A stretch of DNA of 64,000 nt from Picochlorum sp. 'celeri' (Eukaryota; Chlorophyta; Trebouxiophyceae), in contig JAACMV010000016.1 of the NCBI GenBank assembly GCA_010909725.1, positions 186,001 to 250,000 on the forward strand. The letters run 5' to 3'. Below are positions 10,445-20,515 of the stretch, piece by piece. The notes below the pieces were generated by a model. That model was not told the origin of the DNA. It was given only the letters and a program-made list of their open reading frames with translations, and did not search any database. Each line of letters begins with the position of its first letter. The stretch's first letter is position 1. The translations under genes and the position numbers were made by a program.

Positions 10445-11666
10445 CTATGCAGTGTATGCCAGAAATGGGGCCAAATCTGTTGTTTTGGTACCTCCAGGTG
10501 GCGTTACGCTGACAATCATATTGTCACCGCCAGTCCTTTCTCCGAATTGAATCCTGAGTCGATACACAGTGCCTTGATCGAGGGATATGGCTTTCCCCAC
10601 CTCCCTCATTCCATGTGTTCCACCGTTATTAATCAGTGCATTGGCAGTTGTATAGCCCTGTATTGCAGAAGACCCGATCCAAAGATAGCTGGCATCATCT
10701 GAGTAGGTGTAAAATGTGTAACTGCCTGTTGTTGGAGCTCTGAAATAGCCTAGCCACTGGACACTGTAACCTTCGTTCCAATTATCAAGACGAATGTAAC
10801 CTCCAGTCCCCACATTGATATTAGGTATGGATGTCACTTGCCCCGTGTCAAGAACTGTGATCCCACTCTGGTCAAAGTATGCTGTATTATCAGCAAAATA
10901 ACCATTCACGACAGTGTATTTTAGGGCTCCTGGAGGTGGCGGAGGTGGCGGAGACGGAGGAGGTGGCGGAGGTGGACTGACCCTGCCAACAATGCTCTCT
11001 GCCCAGTCATGAATATTATTCATATCCTCGCAAATAAGCTTCCCCGACCAGAAATTTCTACTTCCAGTAAGCTTTAAGGATCGCTCCGCCGACAATAAAG
11101 TGCACACACTTGTGATTCGATTGAACATGAATGCCTGACACTTTCTGTCTGCTACGAGTATCCCAGATGCCATGGGGCAGTGCCTGTTTTCATCTAAAGA
11201 GCAGTCTGTGTCCAAAGCTTGACTCAAGTCATTTGTCAGCCTCCAATTCAACAGACACGCATCCGCACCTCCAGCGAGACTGCCATGTCCTGGCCTGTCC
11301 AACTTGTATGTGGCGATAATGTCACCATCTCTGTACATACTGCACACAAGATTTTTGTACCGAGAATGCCATGGATTCGCGCCATACAGGTACTACATAC
11401 TCACTGTATGAGTGAGCACAATATTCATTCTCGACGTACCTCTTCTTCAGATTGAATTTCACATGCTGCCCTCTGAGGTCCCTCAGCACTGCCTCATCAC
11501 TCACTGTGCTGTCAAAGCACGTTCCACCCAGGGTCGAGACCCGTCCTCCATGTGCCAGTGATGCTATTGAATCATTTTTTTGTGCTCCTACCACGAGGTT
11601 TGCGACAAATAGCAACGTGACGATAGCATGAGCAGCTCTTGAAAGTACTCTCAGTCGGTGAACCAG
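10445..11666 (-). CDS. Secreted PAN/apple - poly-Pro - PA14-like protein, copy A (start codon altered)
   Basis: Exon 2 is 11339-10445; exon 1 ends at 11440; a 100-nt intron (GTACGT donor, GTGCAG acceptor) separates them. By alignment with copy B, exon 1 should begin at 11666, but the codon there is CTG rather than ATG and I find no in-frame ATG before the splice site. From that CTG the product would be about 373 residues: a hydrophobic signal peptide, a Cys-containing PAN/apple-like region, a linker of P7-S-P7 type, then a PA14-like domain with the core W-L-G-Y-F-R-A-P-T-T-G-S-Y-T-F. PA14 domains usually bind carbohydrates. The copy may use a CTG start, may make a cytosolic N-truncated product, or may be a recent pseudogene. 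Confidence 0.6.
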
Positions 11667-12164
11667 TAGCTGGTAGAGTCCTCTGAAAATCGACTTGCAC
11701 TCGCCTCCATGAAGCAGACGTCGTACATGAAAATATAAAGAGATATCGTCTACAATATTAATTCTTTCCCTCTTCTCGCATGTGACGAGAAGAGGCTTGC
11801 ATGAGACCGCCTAGTTCTGACACGCCAGCCTCAATTACGCTACTCTTGCCGAGACGCCTCGTAATCCTAATATCTACGGAGACGTATACGTCTAGCCAGG
11901 CGCCTTGGCTTCACTCGTGCAACTCTACTGTGCTGCGGTGCCTAACCACGGTGTATCCGTGCTATCTACAATGCAGTAGTTCCATATTGCGGTAAAATCC
12001 CTCATCGTATTTTGGCCTTGAGATGGTGACCTCACGGAGAGAATCAACACAAACTCCTGGCACTGAGAGCACAACAGCTTTGCTCTGGCAAGTCACCTCA
12101 TGCGACATGAGCTTACTCGATCCTAGGCTGTATTACAAAGCAATGAATCACAAAATTATGATGC
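11667..12164. promoter_or_regulatory. Upstream region of copy A, repeated upstream of copy B
   Basis: About 500 bp that are strongly similar to 13601-14077. Shared blocks include the segment around GCAGTAGTTCCATATTGCG, the AAAATCCCTCATCG block, and the tract ATGCGACATGA near 12108. The right-hand part also matches the flank just downstream of RIO2 (about 16820-16985). It probably holds the promoter and 5' UTR of copy A. No separate gene is visible. Confidence 0.5.
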
Positions 12165-12307
12165 TTACCAACCACCGCCGGCACGGATTGGCTTATTGCC
12201 AATGATGATTGCCCCTTGCCTGAGTTCTTTGACTCAATGTCATCCCTGGATGCCATTCATGGGCATTCGAATGTTGTATTAGACGCTGATCTGTAACTTT
12301 GTTGGAG
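12165..12307 (-). pseudogene. Decayed copy of the RIO2 3' end (remnant R2)
   Basis: Aligns with RIO2 16986-17130 starting exactly at the TTA that encodes the RIO2 stop codon. CCACCGCCGGCACGGATTGG here corresponds to CCACCATCGGCACTGATTGG in RIO2. Small insertions and deletions (for example an extra two bases in the GCCA..TGATTGCCC tract) shift the frame, and the segment near 12262-12285 has diverged, so it cannot be translated as RIO2. It lies between copy B and the copy A promoter. Confidence 0.75.
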
Positions 12308-12393
12308 ATCATACTTGAAAGAGATAGATAATAATAATGAATGAAGTCTTAGTTTATTTATTGATCACTTGTAGAGGAAATGGTCGATGCAGT

Positions 12394-13600
12394 TCAAGCC
12401 AGGAATGGGGCCAAATCTGTTGTTTCGGTACCCCCAGGTGGCGTCACACTGACAATCATATTGTCACCGCCATCATTTTCTCCGAATTGAATCCTCAGTC
12501 GATATACAGTGCCTTGATCGAGGGATACGGTTCCCCCATTCTTTCTCATGGGATGTATTCCTGGAACTTTAGCCAGGGCATTGGTTGCAGTATAGCCCTG
12601 CATTGCAGAAGACCCGATCCAAAGATAACTGGCATCATCTGAGTTGACATAGAATGTATAAGAGCCAGTTTTTGGAGCTCTGAAATAACCTAGCCACTGG
12701 ACACTATAAGAGTTCCCCCCATCTACACTAAAATAGCCATCTGTCCCCACATCAATATTAGGTATGGATGTCACTTGCCCCGTGTCAAGAACTGTGATCC
12801 CATTCTGGTCAAAATATGCTGTATTATCGGCAAAATAACCGTTCACCACAGTATACTGTAGGGTTCCTGGAGGTGGTGGGGGTGGTGATGGAGGAGGTGG
12901 GGGTGGTGGACTGCGCCTGCTGACAACACCCTGTGCCCAATCATCTACGCTGCTGATATCCTCGCAAATAAGCTTCCCTGACCAATGGTTGCTGCTTTGA
13001 GTAAGCTTTAAGGATCGCTCCGCTGATAATAAAGTGCACACACTTGTGATTCGATTGAACATGAATGCCTGACACTTTCTGTCTGCTACGAGTATCCCAG
13101 ATGTCATAGGGCAGTGGCTATTTTCATTTAACGAGCAGTCTGTGTCCAAAGATTGTGTAGTATCACTGGTCAGCCTCCAATTCAACAGACACGCATCCGC
13201 ACATCCAGCGAGACTGCCATGTCCTGGCCTGTCCAACTTGTATGTGGCGATAATGTCACCATCTCTGTACATACTGCACACAAGAATGTTGTACCGAGAA
13301 TGCCATGGATTCGCGCCATAAAAATACTACATACTCACTGTATGAGTGAGCACAATATTCATTGCCGACGTACCTCTTCTTCAGATTGAATTTCACATGC
13401 TGCCCTCTGAGGTCCCTCAACACTGCCTCATCACTCACTGTGCTGTCAAAGCACGTTCCACCCAGGGTCGAGACCCGTCCTCCATGTGCCAGTGATGCTA
13501 TTGAATCATTTTTTGGTGCTCCTACCACGAGGTTTGCGACGAAGAGCAACGTGACGACAGCATGAGCAGTTCTTGAAAGTACTCTCGGCCGGTGAACCAT
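12394..13600 (-). CDS. Secreted PAN/apple - poly-Pro - PA14-like protein, copy B
   Basis: Exon 1 is 13600-13374 (ATG at 13600), exon 2 is 13273-12394, and the intron is 100 nt with donor GTACGT. The 368-residue product starts with a signal peptide (hydrophobic core VVTLLFVANLVVGA, residues 15-28). A PAN/apple-like region follows, with Cys in ADACLLNW, in the DTDCS and HCPM segments, in KCQAFMF, in SVCTLL and in KLICED. Next comes a P7-S-P6 linker of hydroxyproline-rich glycoprotein type and a C-terminal PA14-like beta-sandwich of about 150 residues (SVQWLGYFRAP, DDASYLWIG, YRLRIQFGE). It is probably an extracellular matrix or cell-wall glycan-binding protein. It is the intact member of the A/B pair. 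Confidence 0.82.
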
Positions 13601-14077
13601 TAGCTGGTAGAGTCCTCTGAAAATCGACTTGCACTCGCCTCCATGAAGCAGACGTCGTACATGAAAATATAAAGAGATATCGTCTACAATATTAATTATT
13701 TTCCCTCTTCTCGTCACATGAGACCGCGTCGTTCTGACACGCCAGCCTCAATTACGAGACGCCCCGGGGCGGGCCCGTAATCCTAATTTCTACGTCTGGC
13801 CAGGCGCCTTGCCTTGACTCGTGGAACACGTACTGTACTGCGGTGCCTAACCACGGTGTATCCGCGCTATCTACAATGCAGTAGTTCCATATTGCGCTAA
13901 AATCCCTCATCGCATTTTGGTCTTGAGATAGCGACCTCACGGGAGAATATATATACACAAACTCTTGGCATTAGCAACAGAGCACAGGAGTTTTTCTCTT
14001 GCACGTCATCTCATGCGACATGAACTTATTCGATCCTAGGCCGTATTACAAAGCAATGAATCACAAAATTATGATGC
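13601..14077. promoter_or_regulatory. Upstream region of copy B
   Basis: Near-duplicate of 11667-12164 and the likely promoter of copy B. It includes the AAAATCCCTCATCGC block and, at the right, the flank that in the original locus lies just downstream of RIO2. A short TATATATA run occurs near 13957. Nothing else recognisable. Confidence 0.5.
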
Positions 14078-14222
14078 TTACCAACCACCGCCGGCACGGA
14101 TTGGCTTATTGCCAGATGATTGCCCCTTGCGCTTGCCTTAGTTCTTTGACTTCATGGCATTCCTGGATGCCGTTCATGGGCATTCGAATGTTGTAGTAGG
14201 CGCTGATCTGTAACTTTGTAGG
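14078..14222 (-). pseudogene. Decayed copy of the RIO2 3' end (remnant R3)
   Basis: Begins at the TTA equivalent to the RIO2 stop and runs to a GCGCTGATCTG block that matches RIO2 near 17110-17120. It is the best conserved remnant: the tract GGCTTATTGCCAGATGATTG is identical to RIO2 17021-17040. The central 30 bases are replaced by sequence shared with R1 and R2 (GGGCATTCGAATGTTGTA), so all three remnants derive from one already altered copy. Confidence 0.8.
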
Positions 14223-14279
14223 AGATGATACTTGACAGCGATAGATAATAATTTTATAGAAATTTTAGAGAAAAGAAAG

Positions 14280-15852
14280 TCAAACGGGGCAAGATGCACC
14301 CCCGCCTCCTTCAAGCACAAATTCATAGGCTGTGCCTCCACAGACCCCAAATCCGGTGACATATACCGTGGTATTAATCGATGCAGGGATGGTAAAGTCT
14401 TGCGTCACGCCAGTTCCTATTCCATCTGGGCAAACAGCACCATCTGTTCCAGTGCAAGATGGGCCAAGACTTGGAGAACAACAAGGGCTAGACGCAAGGC
14501 ATCCACTGCTGGTTTGCCCACGGAACCCAGTATCAATTTCAACAGGGCCGCAGATACTTTCATAGCGGACAACAAATCGATCTGGTATACCATATGCATC
14601 AAAACGCAGCCTGTATGTGCCCCCAGGTACCACAGTATATTCTATTGTTTGTGATCCGATACCACTAGAAGATACCATAGTTCCACAAACTCCCGGAGTG
14701 GATGGAAACACTTGACTGGTAGTAATATCGCCATCACAGAAACAGGTTGGAGAGGACCCACACGTGCAGATAGCACTTTGTGAGATAGGATCAGCATAGG
14801 TTGGCGTACAAGCGCTATCTGTCAGCGCTGAAATGCACTGCTCTGTCGTGTCTGGTAGCACATACACTAGGTAGCAGCTGTATGTCTGCCCTGGAGTGAG
14901 TCCAGTCGTCGTCACGCTTGTAGCACTTGGTCCTACATCTGGTGACTGCACTCCTGTTGCTGTACATGCGCTACCAGATGGCACACATTTTCCAAAATAT
15001 CCAGTGATCGAAACTCCAGGAGAGAACCGAGCCGTGAAAACATCACCCAAAATTGAAGAGGTGATTATGGATGGTGGAGTTGGTGGTGGTGGAGAGGGTG
15101 GTGGAGGTGGCGGAGACGGAGGAGGTGGCGGTGGTGGACTGCGCCTGCTGACAACACCCTGTGCCCAATCATCTACGCTGCTCATATCCTCACATACCAG
15201 CTTCCCGGACCAATGGTTGCTGCTTTGAGTGAGCTTTAGAGACTGCTCACCTGACAGCAACGTACACACACTTGTGATTCGATTGAACATGAATGCCTCA
15301 CACTTTCTGTCTGCTACAAGTATCCCAGATGTCATAGGGCAGTGGCTGTTTTCATTTAACGAGCAGTCTGTGTCCAAAGCTTGTGTAGTATCACTGGTCA
15401 GCCTCCAATTTAAGAGACACGCATCAGCACATCCAGCGAGACTGCCATGTCCTGGTCGATCCAGCTTGTATGTGGCTATGATGTCTCCGTCTCTGTAGAT
15501 GCTGTACACACGTATACACCAAGAACGTCAATCCATGGATTTATCTCTATTGATACCCTATACCATATATATATATATATTATATGCGAACCATTCCATA
15601 ATTGACGCACCTCTTCTGCTGATTGAATTTGACAACTTGTCTTCGAATAGTTTGGAGGGCTGACATGTCAGGCAAGGTGTTTTGAAAGCACATTCCACCG
15701 AGCGTCGACTCCCGTGCCCCAGATGCTGATGACGTATCATTTGCTTTTGCTGCTGTCACAAAATGTGTGAAAAGCGCCAAGAAGAGAGGAACCCATAAGG
15801 CCCTCCCTGGGTATTGTTGTCTGTCGGGGCAGGATTGCGTGCATGCAGTCAT
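14280..15852 (-). CDS. Secreted PAN/apple - poly-Pro - Cys-rich module protein, copy C
   Basis: Exon 1 is 15852-15611 (ATG at 15852), exon 2 is 15501-14280, and the intron is 109 nt (donor GTGCGT) with an internal (TA)n run near 15566-15583. The 487-residue product shares the signal peptide-PAN half with copies A and B. After a longer Ser-Pro linker it has a different C-terminus: a region resembling a fibronectin-III-like fold (TVTTTGLTPGQTYSCYLVY type) and a Cys-rich CUB-like part ending GGTAYEFVLEGG. The change lies at the linker, as expected from exchange of a C-terminal module. Probably secreted to the wall or matrix; the ligand is unknown. Confidence 0.8.
15566..15583. repeat. (TA)n microsatellite in the copy C intron
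   Basis: A run of alternating T and A of about 18 bp inside the intron of copy C. The introns of copies A and B lack it. Confidence 0.6.
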
Positions 15853-16985
15853 ACTGCACTGTACTCCAAAAATATGGAGAAATTTTTCGTATGCATAAAA
15901 AAATGTGTTTCCCGTGATTCGTCGTTTCGGTATGGCTGTAAAATACTGCCGTTCGACTGAGTGGCGGTACTCCTAGGATGACGTTGCAACGAAATTGCGT
16001 CTCGTAATCCGATCGCGATCGTGGTACCTCCAGCACTTCATCATAATAATCGAAAATATTTGAGGCCTCTGATGTCATAAAAACATAGGAAAAAGGGAGT
16101 GATACTATGTAGTGTGTATGTATTTGTTGTGCATGATGTTGCAACAGTGTATGTTTGAATACATTTTACATGTTTGGCTAACAATGTCCTGTACATGATG
16201 TATAGGAGAGTTTGAATAGTGTTTGGACGCACATGCGATTGCCCTTGTTTCTCAAGCATATTGCGCTCGTGTATGCAATTGGCGCAAAACGACCGCTTTC
16301 AATATATACAATATTGGTTTGTGAGGCACTTTATGCCGACTTTTGCCCAAATGTGAGTGCAGAGGCTGTGCCTGCGCGGGAGTACTCCAAGAACTAGTTC
16401 GGCGGCACAGATCGCGCGTATTCGGATCATACCCAAGAAATCGATGTAGATATAGTAAATAATGATACATGTCGCCCAAACAAGGCGGCACCGGTAAGAA
16501 AACTTTTCAAACCTCGGTAAGAGGACCCTCCCAGGAAGTATCCAAGACTGGAAAATGGCCAAAAATAGCCTTCCTGAAGGGTTTTCTGAACTTATCACTG
16601 CCTTGTACGGTGAAGTCAAGGCGTCTTATGAGAAGAGCAGAAAGGTCGAGGTGTGCCTCCCTGCATTGTCGTAAATGACGTATTTTGGGGCTTTTCTGAG
16701 ATACTGTATCATGAGTGCAAATGGTTCTTTCCTCCCTTGTGCCTCTGTGATAATAAAGGATGTATACACAAAACCATACTCACACAGGGTGGTGAATACC
16801 GAAACACTCAGCACGCTTGCCTTAAGATGGTGACCTTATAGAGGATCGACAAGGTGATCCACACAATCTGTTGCCATTGGCACTGAGAGAGCACCACAGC
16901 TTTGCTCTTGCATGTCGCCTCATGCGACCAGAACTGATTTGACTCTAGGACGTATTACAAAGCAATAAAACACAAATTATCATGT
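15853..16985. other. Long region between copy C and RIO2
   Basis: About 1.1 kb containing the promoter of copy C (left) and the downstream flank of RIO2 (right, from about 16820), which is the source of the flanks repeated in the array. The middle has no counterpart in units A and B. It contains a short plus-strand frame at 16555-16674 (listed separately). No tRNA or repeat ends were found. Confidence 0.4.
16555..16674 (+). CDS. Possible small gene or terminal exon (39 codons)
   Basis: ATG at 16555 opens a 39-codon frame ending TAA at 16672-16674. The composition is protein-like, with an amphipathic stretch FSELITALYGEVKASYEKSR followed by KVEVCLPALS. A second plus-strand frame beginning ATG at 16469 (MSPKQGGTGKKTFQ) lies just upstream and could be joined by an intron I cannot define. 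I do not recognise the protein. It may be a micro-protein gene, the last exon of a small gene, or chance. Confidence 0.3.
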   Translation: MAKNSLPEGFSELITALYGEVKASYEKSRKVEVCLPALS

Positions 16986-18479
16986 TTACCAGCCACCATC
17001 GGCACTGATTGGCTTATTGCCAGATGATTGCCCCTTGCGCTTGCCTTTGTTCTTTGACTTCATGGCATTCCTGGATGCCTTGGCGACAACCTGTCGGTTC
17101 ATAGCTATTCGGCGCTGATCTGAGACTTTCTTGGCCACCATGTGCTCCATACGTTGGCGAAGAACATCTGAATCACGTGTATCCAGTTCGGCGAACTCAT
17201 CCACGAGATCATGCTCTGATTCATCTTCTGGCACTTGGTTGTCATCACTACCATCACTAGAGCATGATGTTGTTTCCGAATGCTCTGAGGACTCACTAGC
17301 ATTGTCCTCATCATCCGTATTTTCATCATCATCGTCGTCATTCTCTGCCAGATTGTATTCGTCGAGGAGTTTTTGGTGCTCTGATTTAAAGCCTGATGCT
17401 CGGAGCTGTTGGTCAATGGTAGTCATGCCATCCCCCATGGCACTGTGAAGGGATGGAAAGTTGCTATTGATAACTCTTTCTGCTTCATCAGGACTACCAA
17501 ACTTGCGCTCAAAGAATTTAATGACACCTGCCATGTCTCTATCAAATAGTTCCTCAGCATTAGCATGTGAGGTTGAAACCATTTGTGGAAAATCAATCAA
17601 TGTCAAATTTTCATCATCATCGACCTGCATATATACAACAAGATCATACACATGATCCTCACGATGATTGAAAATTAAAATTACTTCATACACGTACCAA
17701 TAGGTTGAATTCGTTGAAATCACAATGGACGAGGCCCAATTTGGCCAAGGTCACAAGAATATCAACACACTCTTTATACACCTTTTCTGCATTCGCAAAC
17801 TCTCGAACTTGTACCATGGGATATCCTGGCACAAGAGACATTAATACAGCATGGCGATTGCATTCGATAGCCTCAGGAACCGGCAGACCATTCTCCCCCA
17901 ATGCCTTCATGAATGCAAATTCTTTCAGTGCAGCCAACCGAGACAAATACAGCCAACTAAAATGATTTCCCCTCTTCACATAATCTCTCTTTGACTTGAC
18001 AGCTCTAAAAGATGTTCTACCAAGTCTGTGCAACTTTAATGCCATAGTCCTGCCCTCATCATCCACAACTTCAAACACATCACTCTCCTTCCCCACTCCA
18101 ATCTGCCTACCCACCCCAGCAATGGCTCCTCGCGCTGTCAACGCTCGTATAGCAAGAAAATCGTACCCTAGAGATGTCAGGCGATATCCATCATACTTTT
18201 TCCCCTCATGATGGACAAGTTTATGCCGCAGTAGAGTTTTCAGGCATTTAAATGCACCCCCATGCTTCAGTCCTGCAATGCTTTCGATCAATTGCGCGGG
18301 AACAATTTCATGCTACACAAGAAAACATGTAATGGATCATTATTAAATTAAGGTCATGGTTCAGAAGAATACGCGCATCTGCAAGGTAGACGAACATTTT
18401 TTTGGCCCATTTCAACCGCAGTGAGCGTTCGAAAATCATCCTTGCCCAAATATCGTAGCACATTGACATCTAATTTCAT
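16986..18479 (-). CDS. RIO2: RIO2 atypical serine/threonine kinase
   Basis: Three exons: 18479-18396 (28 codons, ATG at 18479), 18312-17698 and 17624-16986, with introns of 83 and 73 nt. The 445-residue protein has the RIO2 winged-helix N-terminus (LRYLGKDDFRTLTAVEMG, then HEIVP across the first junction), a flexible P-loop (GVGKESDVFEV), the catalytic loop VHCDFNEFNLLV with its Asp and Asn, and the metal-binding LIDFPQM, which is completed across the second junction. The tail is acidic, then Lys-rich. RIO2 binds pre-40S particles and its ATPase activity drives late 40S maturation in the cytoplasm. The 3' end of this gene was copied three times into the adjacent array. Confidence 0.95.
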
Positions 18480-18765
18480 TTTGAAGATTTTAATACAATA
18501 TATGCGTACAAGATACCTTGGGAAGGAGTGATTTTGGGAGTCTTTTTTCCTGTTTTTATTAACAAGCATGCATGCACATTCAAGACACAAAGTGCATTTG
18601 GTATGCGTACGAGAAGTCATGCCATTGTAATATTTGCATCCATTTTCATATAATTCTGTTGTCTCTGTGGGCTGATCGGTCTCATTCCGGGAAAAGTGTC
18701 GTTGCTGGTGCATCCTGGAATGCATTTAGGTCTCATAGTTTCTTGTTTTCGCAAATCGCATCATC
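18480..18765. promoter_or_regulatory. Divergent promoter between RIO2 and NLE
   Basis: A 286-bp region lies between the two ATGs and must hold both 5' UTRs and promoters. Two genes for ribosome assembly factors sharing one short bidirectional control region suggests co-regulation. I see no clear TATA box at a consistent distance from either start. Confidence 0.5.
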
Positions 18766-20229
18766 ATGGGAGAGAAAGAAGAGGAGGAAGGACAGGAACC
18801 AAAATTAAAACAGCAAAAGGTTGTCTCGAACAACATCATCGTGCAGTTTGTCTCTCCAGAGGGTGAGCCTACAGGTCCTCAGTTGGACGTCCCAACAAAC
18901 GTGACTGCACAGCAATGCCAAACGTTGCTTCAGGGTCTCTTACGTGAGGATGAACCACGACCATATTCATTTTACATAGATGATCAAGAGCTCGGAGGGG
19001 CGCTGGTGGATCACCTCAAGAAGCACAAGTTGTCTGTCGAGTCTCTCTTGAAGATTGTGTACCAGCCCCAGGCTGTGTTCCGGGTGAGACCTGTCACGCG
19101 ATGCTCAGCAAGTATACCTGGACACGATGCTGCTATTTTATGTGTCAATTTTTCACCGAATGGAAAGCATTTGTGCACTGGGAGTGGAGATACCACAGTG
19201 AGATTCTGGCATTTGGGGACTCAGACACCACACCACACGTGCCGAGGTCACAAGTCGTGGGTATTATCTGTCGTATGGTCTCCAGATGCTGCCATGGTGG
19301 CAAGTGGAGATCGAGATGGGGCCATATGGTTGTGGGATCCTACAAAGGGTACTGCTATTGGGCAGTGCAAAGGTCATAGAAAATTCATCTCGTCAATCTG
19401 CTGGGAGCCAGCGCACGAGGCACTCCCTTCACGACGATTCTGTTCAGGATCGAAAGATGGAACGGTAAAAGTATGGGAAGCAGGGACTCGAAGGCTGCTG
19501 TATTCACTGGGCAGCCACACAGCAGGAGTTACTGCTGTGATTTGGGGAGGTGAGGGATTGATATATTCAGCTGCAAGAGACTGTACAATTAATGTGTGGC
19601 GCTCATCTGACGGTAGTATGGTTAGGACACTCCGGGGACACGGGCATTGGGTGAACACAATGTCACTGTCAACATCATACGCTCTCAAAACTGGTGCATT
19701 TAATCACAAAGGGGAACGACCAGGGAGCGATGAGGATGCCCAAAAAGAGGCTCAAAAGAGATATTTGGAGGCAAAAGGAGGACAAACGAGCCCAGAAAGA
19801 TTGGTGACTGGGAGTGATGATTTCACATTGTGCTTGTGGGAGCCAGGAAGAAGCAAACAACCAATCTCTCGTATGGTGGGCCACCAACAGCTAGTCAATC
19901 AGGTTTGTTTTTCCCCTGATGGAAGATGGATTCTATCAGCTTCGTTCGATAAGAGCGTCAAGCTCTGGGACGGGGTCAAGGGCAAATTTGTTGCAACGTT
20001 CAGGGGACATGTGGGTCCCGTATACCAGGTGGCATGGTCTGCAGATTCTCGACTCGCAGTGAGTGGATCAAAAGATAGTACATTGAAATTGTGGGATATC
20101 AGGACTCGTAAGGCAGCGGTTGATCTACCAGGTCACGCTGATGAAGTTTTTACTGTTGACTGGAGCCCCACAGGAGACGCCGTTGCTAGTGGCGGTAGGG
20201 ATAAGGTGTTGAAACTGTGGAAGCAGTGA
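18766..20229 (+). CDS. NLE1: Notchless (NLE/Rsa4) WD-repeat ribosome assembly factor
   Basis: A single-exon 487-residue protein. Residues 23-100 form the NLE (ubiquitin-like) domain (VQFVSPEGEPTGPQLDVPTN start), which in yeast Rsa4 binds the MIDAS domain of the AAA ATPase Rea1/Midasin. Eight WD40 repeats follow, with clear GH...WD/WH pairs (for example GHDAAILCVNFSPNGKHLCT and GHVGPVYQVAWSAD) and a final KLWKQ. It acts in the nucleolus/nucleoplasm to release factors from pre-60S particles. The ATG at 18766 follows ATCATC and gives a Glu/Lys-rich N-terminus. Confidence 0.95.
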   Translation: MGEKEEEEGQEPKLKQQKVVSNNIIVQFVSPEGEPTGPQLDVPTNVTAQQCQTLLQGLLREDEPRPYSFYIDDQELGGALVDHLKKHKLSVESLLKIVYQPQAVFRVRPVTRCSASIPGHDAAILCVNFSPNGKHLCTGSGDTTVRFWHLGTQTPHHTCRGHKSWVLSVVWSPDAAMVASGDRDGAIWLWDPTKGTAIGQCKGHRKFISSICWEPAHEALPSRRFCSGSKDGTVKVWEAGTRRLLYSLGSHTAGVTAVIWGGEGLIYSAARDCTINVWRSSDGSMVRTLRGHGHWVNTMSLSTSYALKTGAFNHKGERPGSDEDAQKEAQKRYLEAKGGQTSPERLVTGSDDFTLCLWEPGRSKQPISRMVGHQQLVNQVCFSPDGRWILSASFDKSVKLWDGVKGKFVATFRGHVGPVYQVAWSADSRLAVSGSKDSTLKLWDIRTRKAAVDLPGHADEVFTVDWSPTGDAVASGGRDKVLKLWKQ

Positions 20230-20515
20230 CTTTATTTATTAACTTTATATTCGGTGCAGTATTGCCGCAAAAAATCCGTTTCCATGCGATACAAAAGGGT
20301 GGTAACTCTGTAATTCGATAGTATAAAATATCACATCGAGGATGGCTTCTCAGCGTGTTATGCTTCCCAAGGGACCCAGATTAATGTTTTAAAAAACTTC
20401 TTTATAATTTTGAGGGTACTCCTAACCTGTAAAGCTTGATTTTAGGGCGTGCCGGGGCTATGAATGTGTTTGTATTCGTCACAAAATCCTGATTTTCACG
20501 CATATAGCATCTGAC
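20230..20515. other. 3' flank of NLE and leader of the permuted tRNA gene
   Basis: Carries the NLE 3' UTR (AT-rich, TTTATTTATTAACTTTATA just after the stop) and the sequence upstream of the tRNA 3'-half. A CATATA motif at 20501-20506 lies just before it. No coding frame. Confidence 0.4.

Larger units (their letters stand above)
10200..16985. repeat. Three-copy tandem array of about 1.9-kb units
   Basis: The region repeats a unit made of (on the minus strand) a RIO2 3' fragment with its downstream flank, a promoter region and a PAN-domain gene. Gene ends are at 10445, 12394 and 14280, so unit spacings are 1949 and 1886 bp. Units A and B are very similar throughout, including a 100-nt intron and the promoter. 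Unit C shares the N-terminal half but differs after the proline linker and has a much longer upstream region. The real RIO2 gene closes the array at 16986. Confidence 0.8.
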
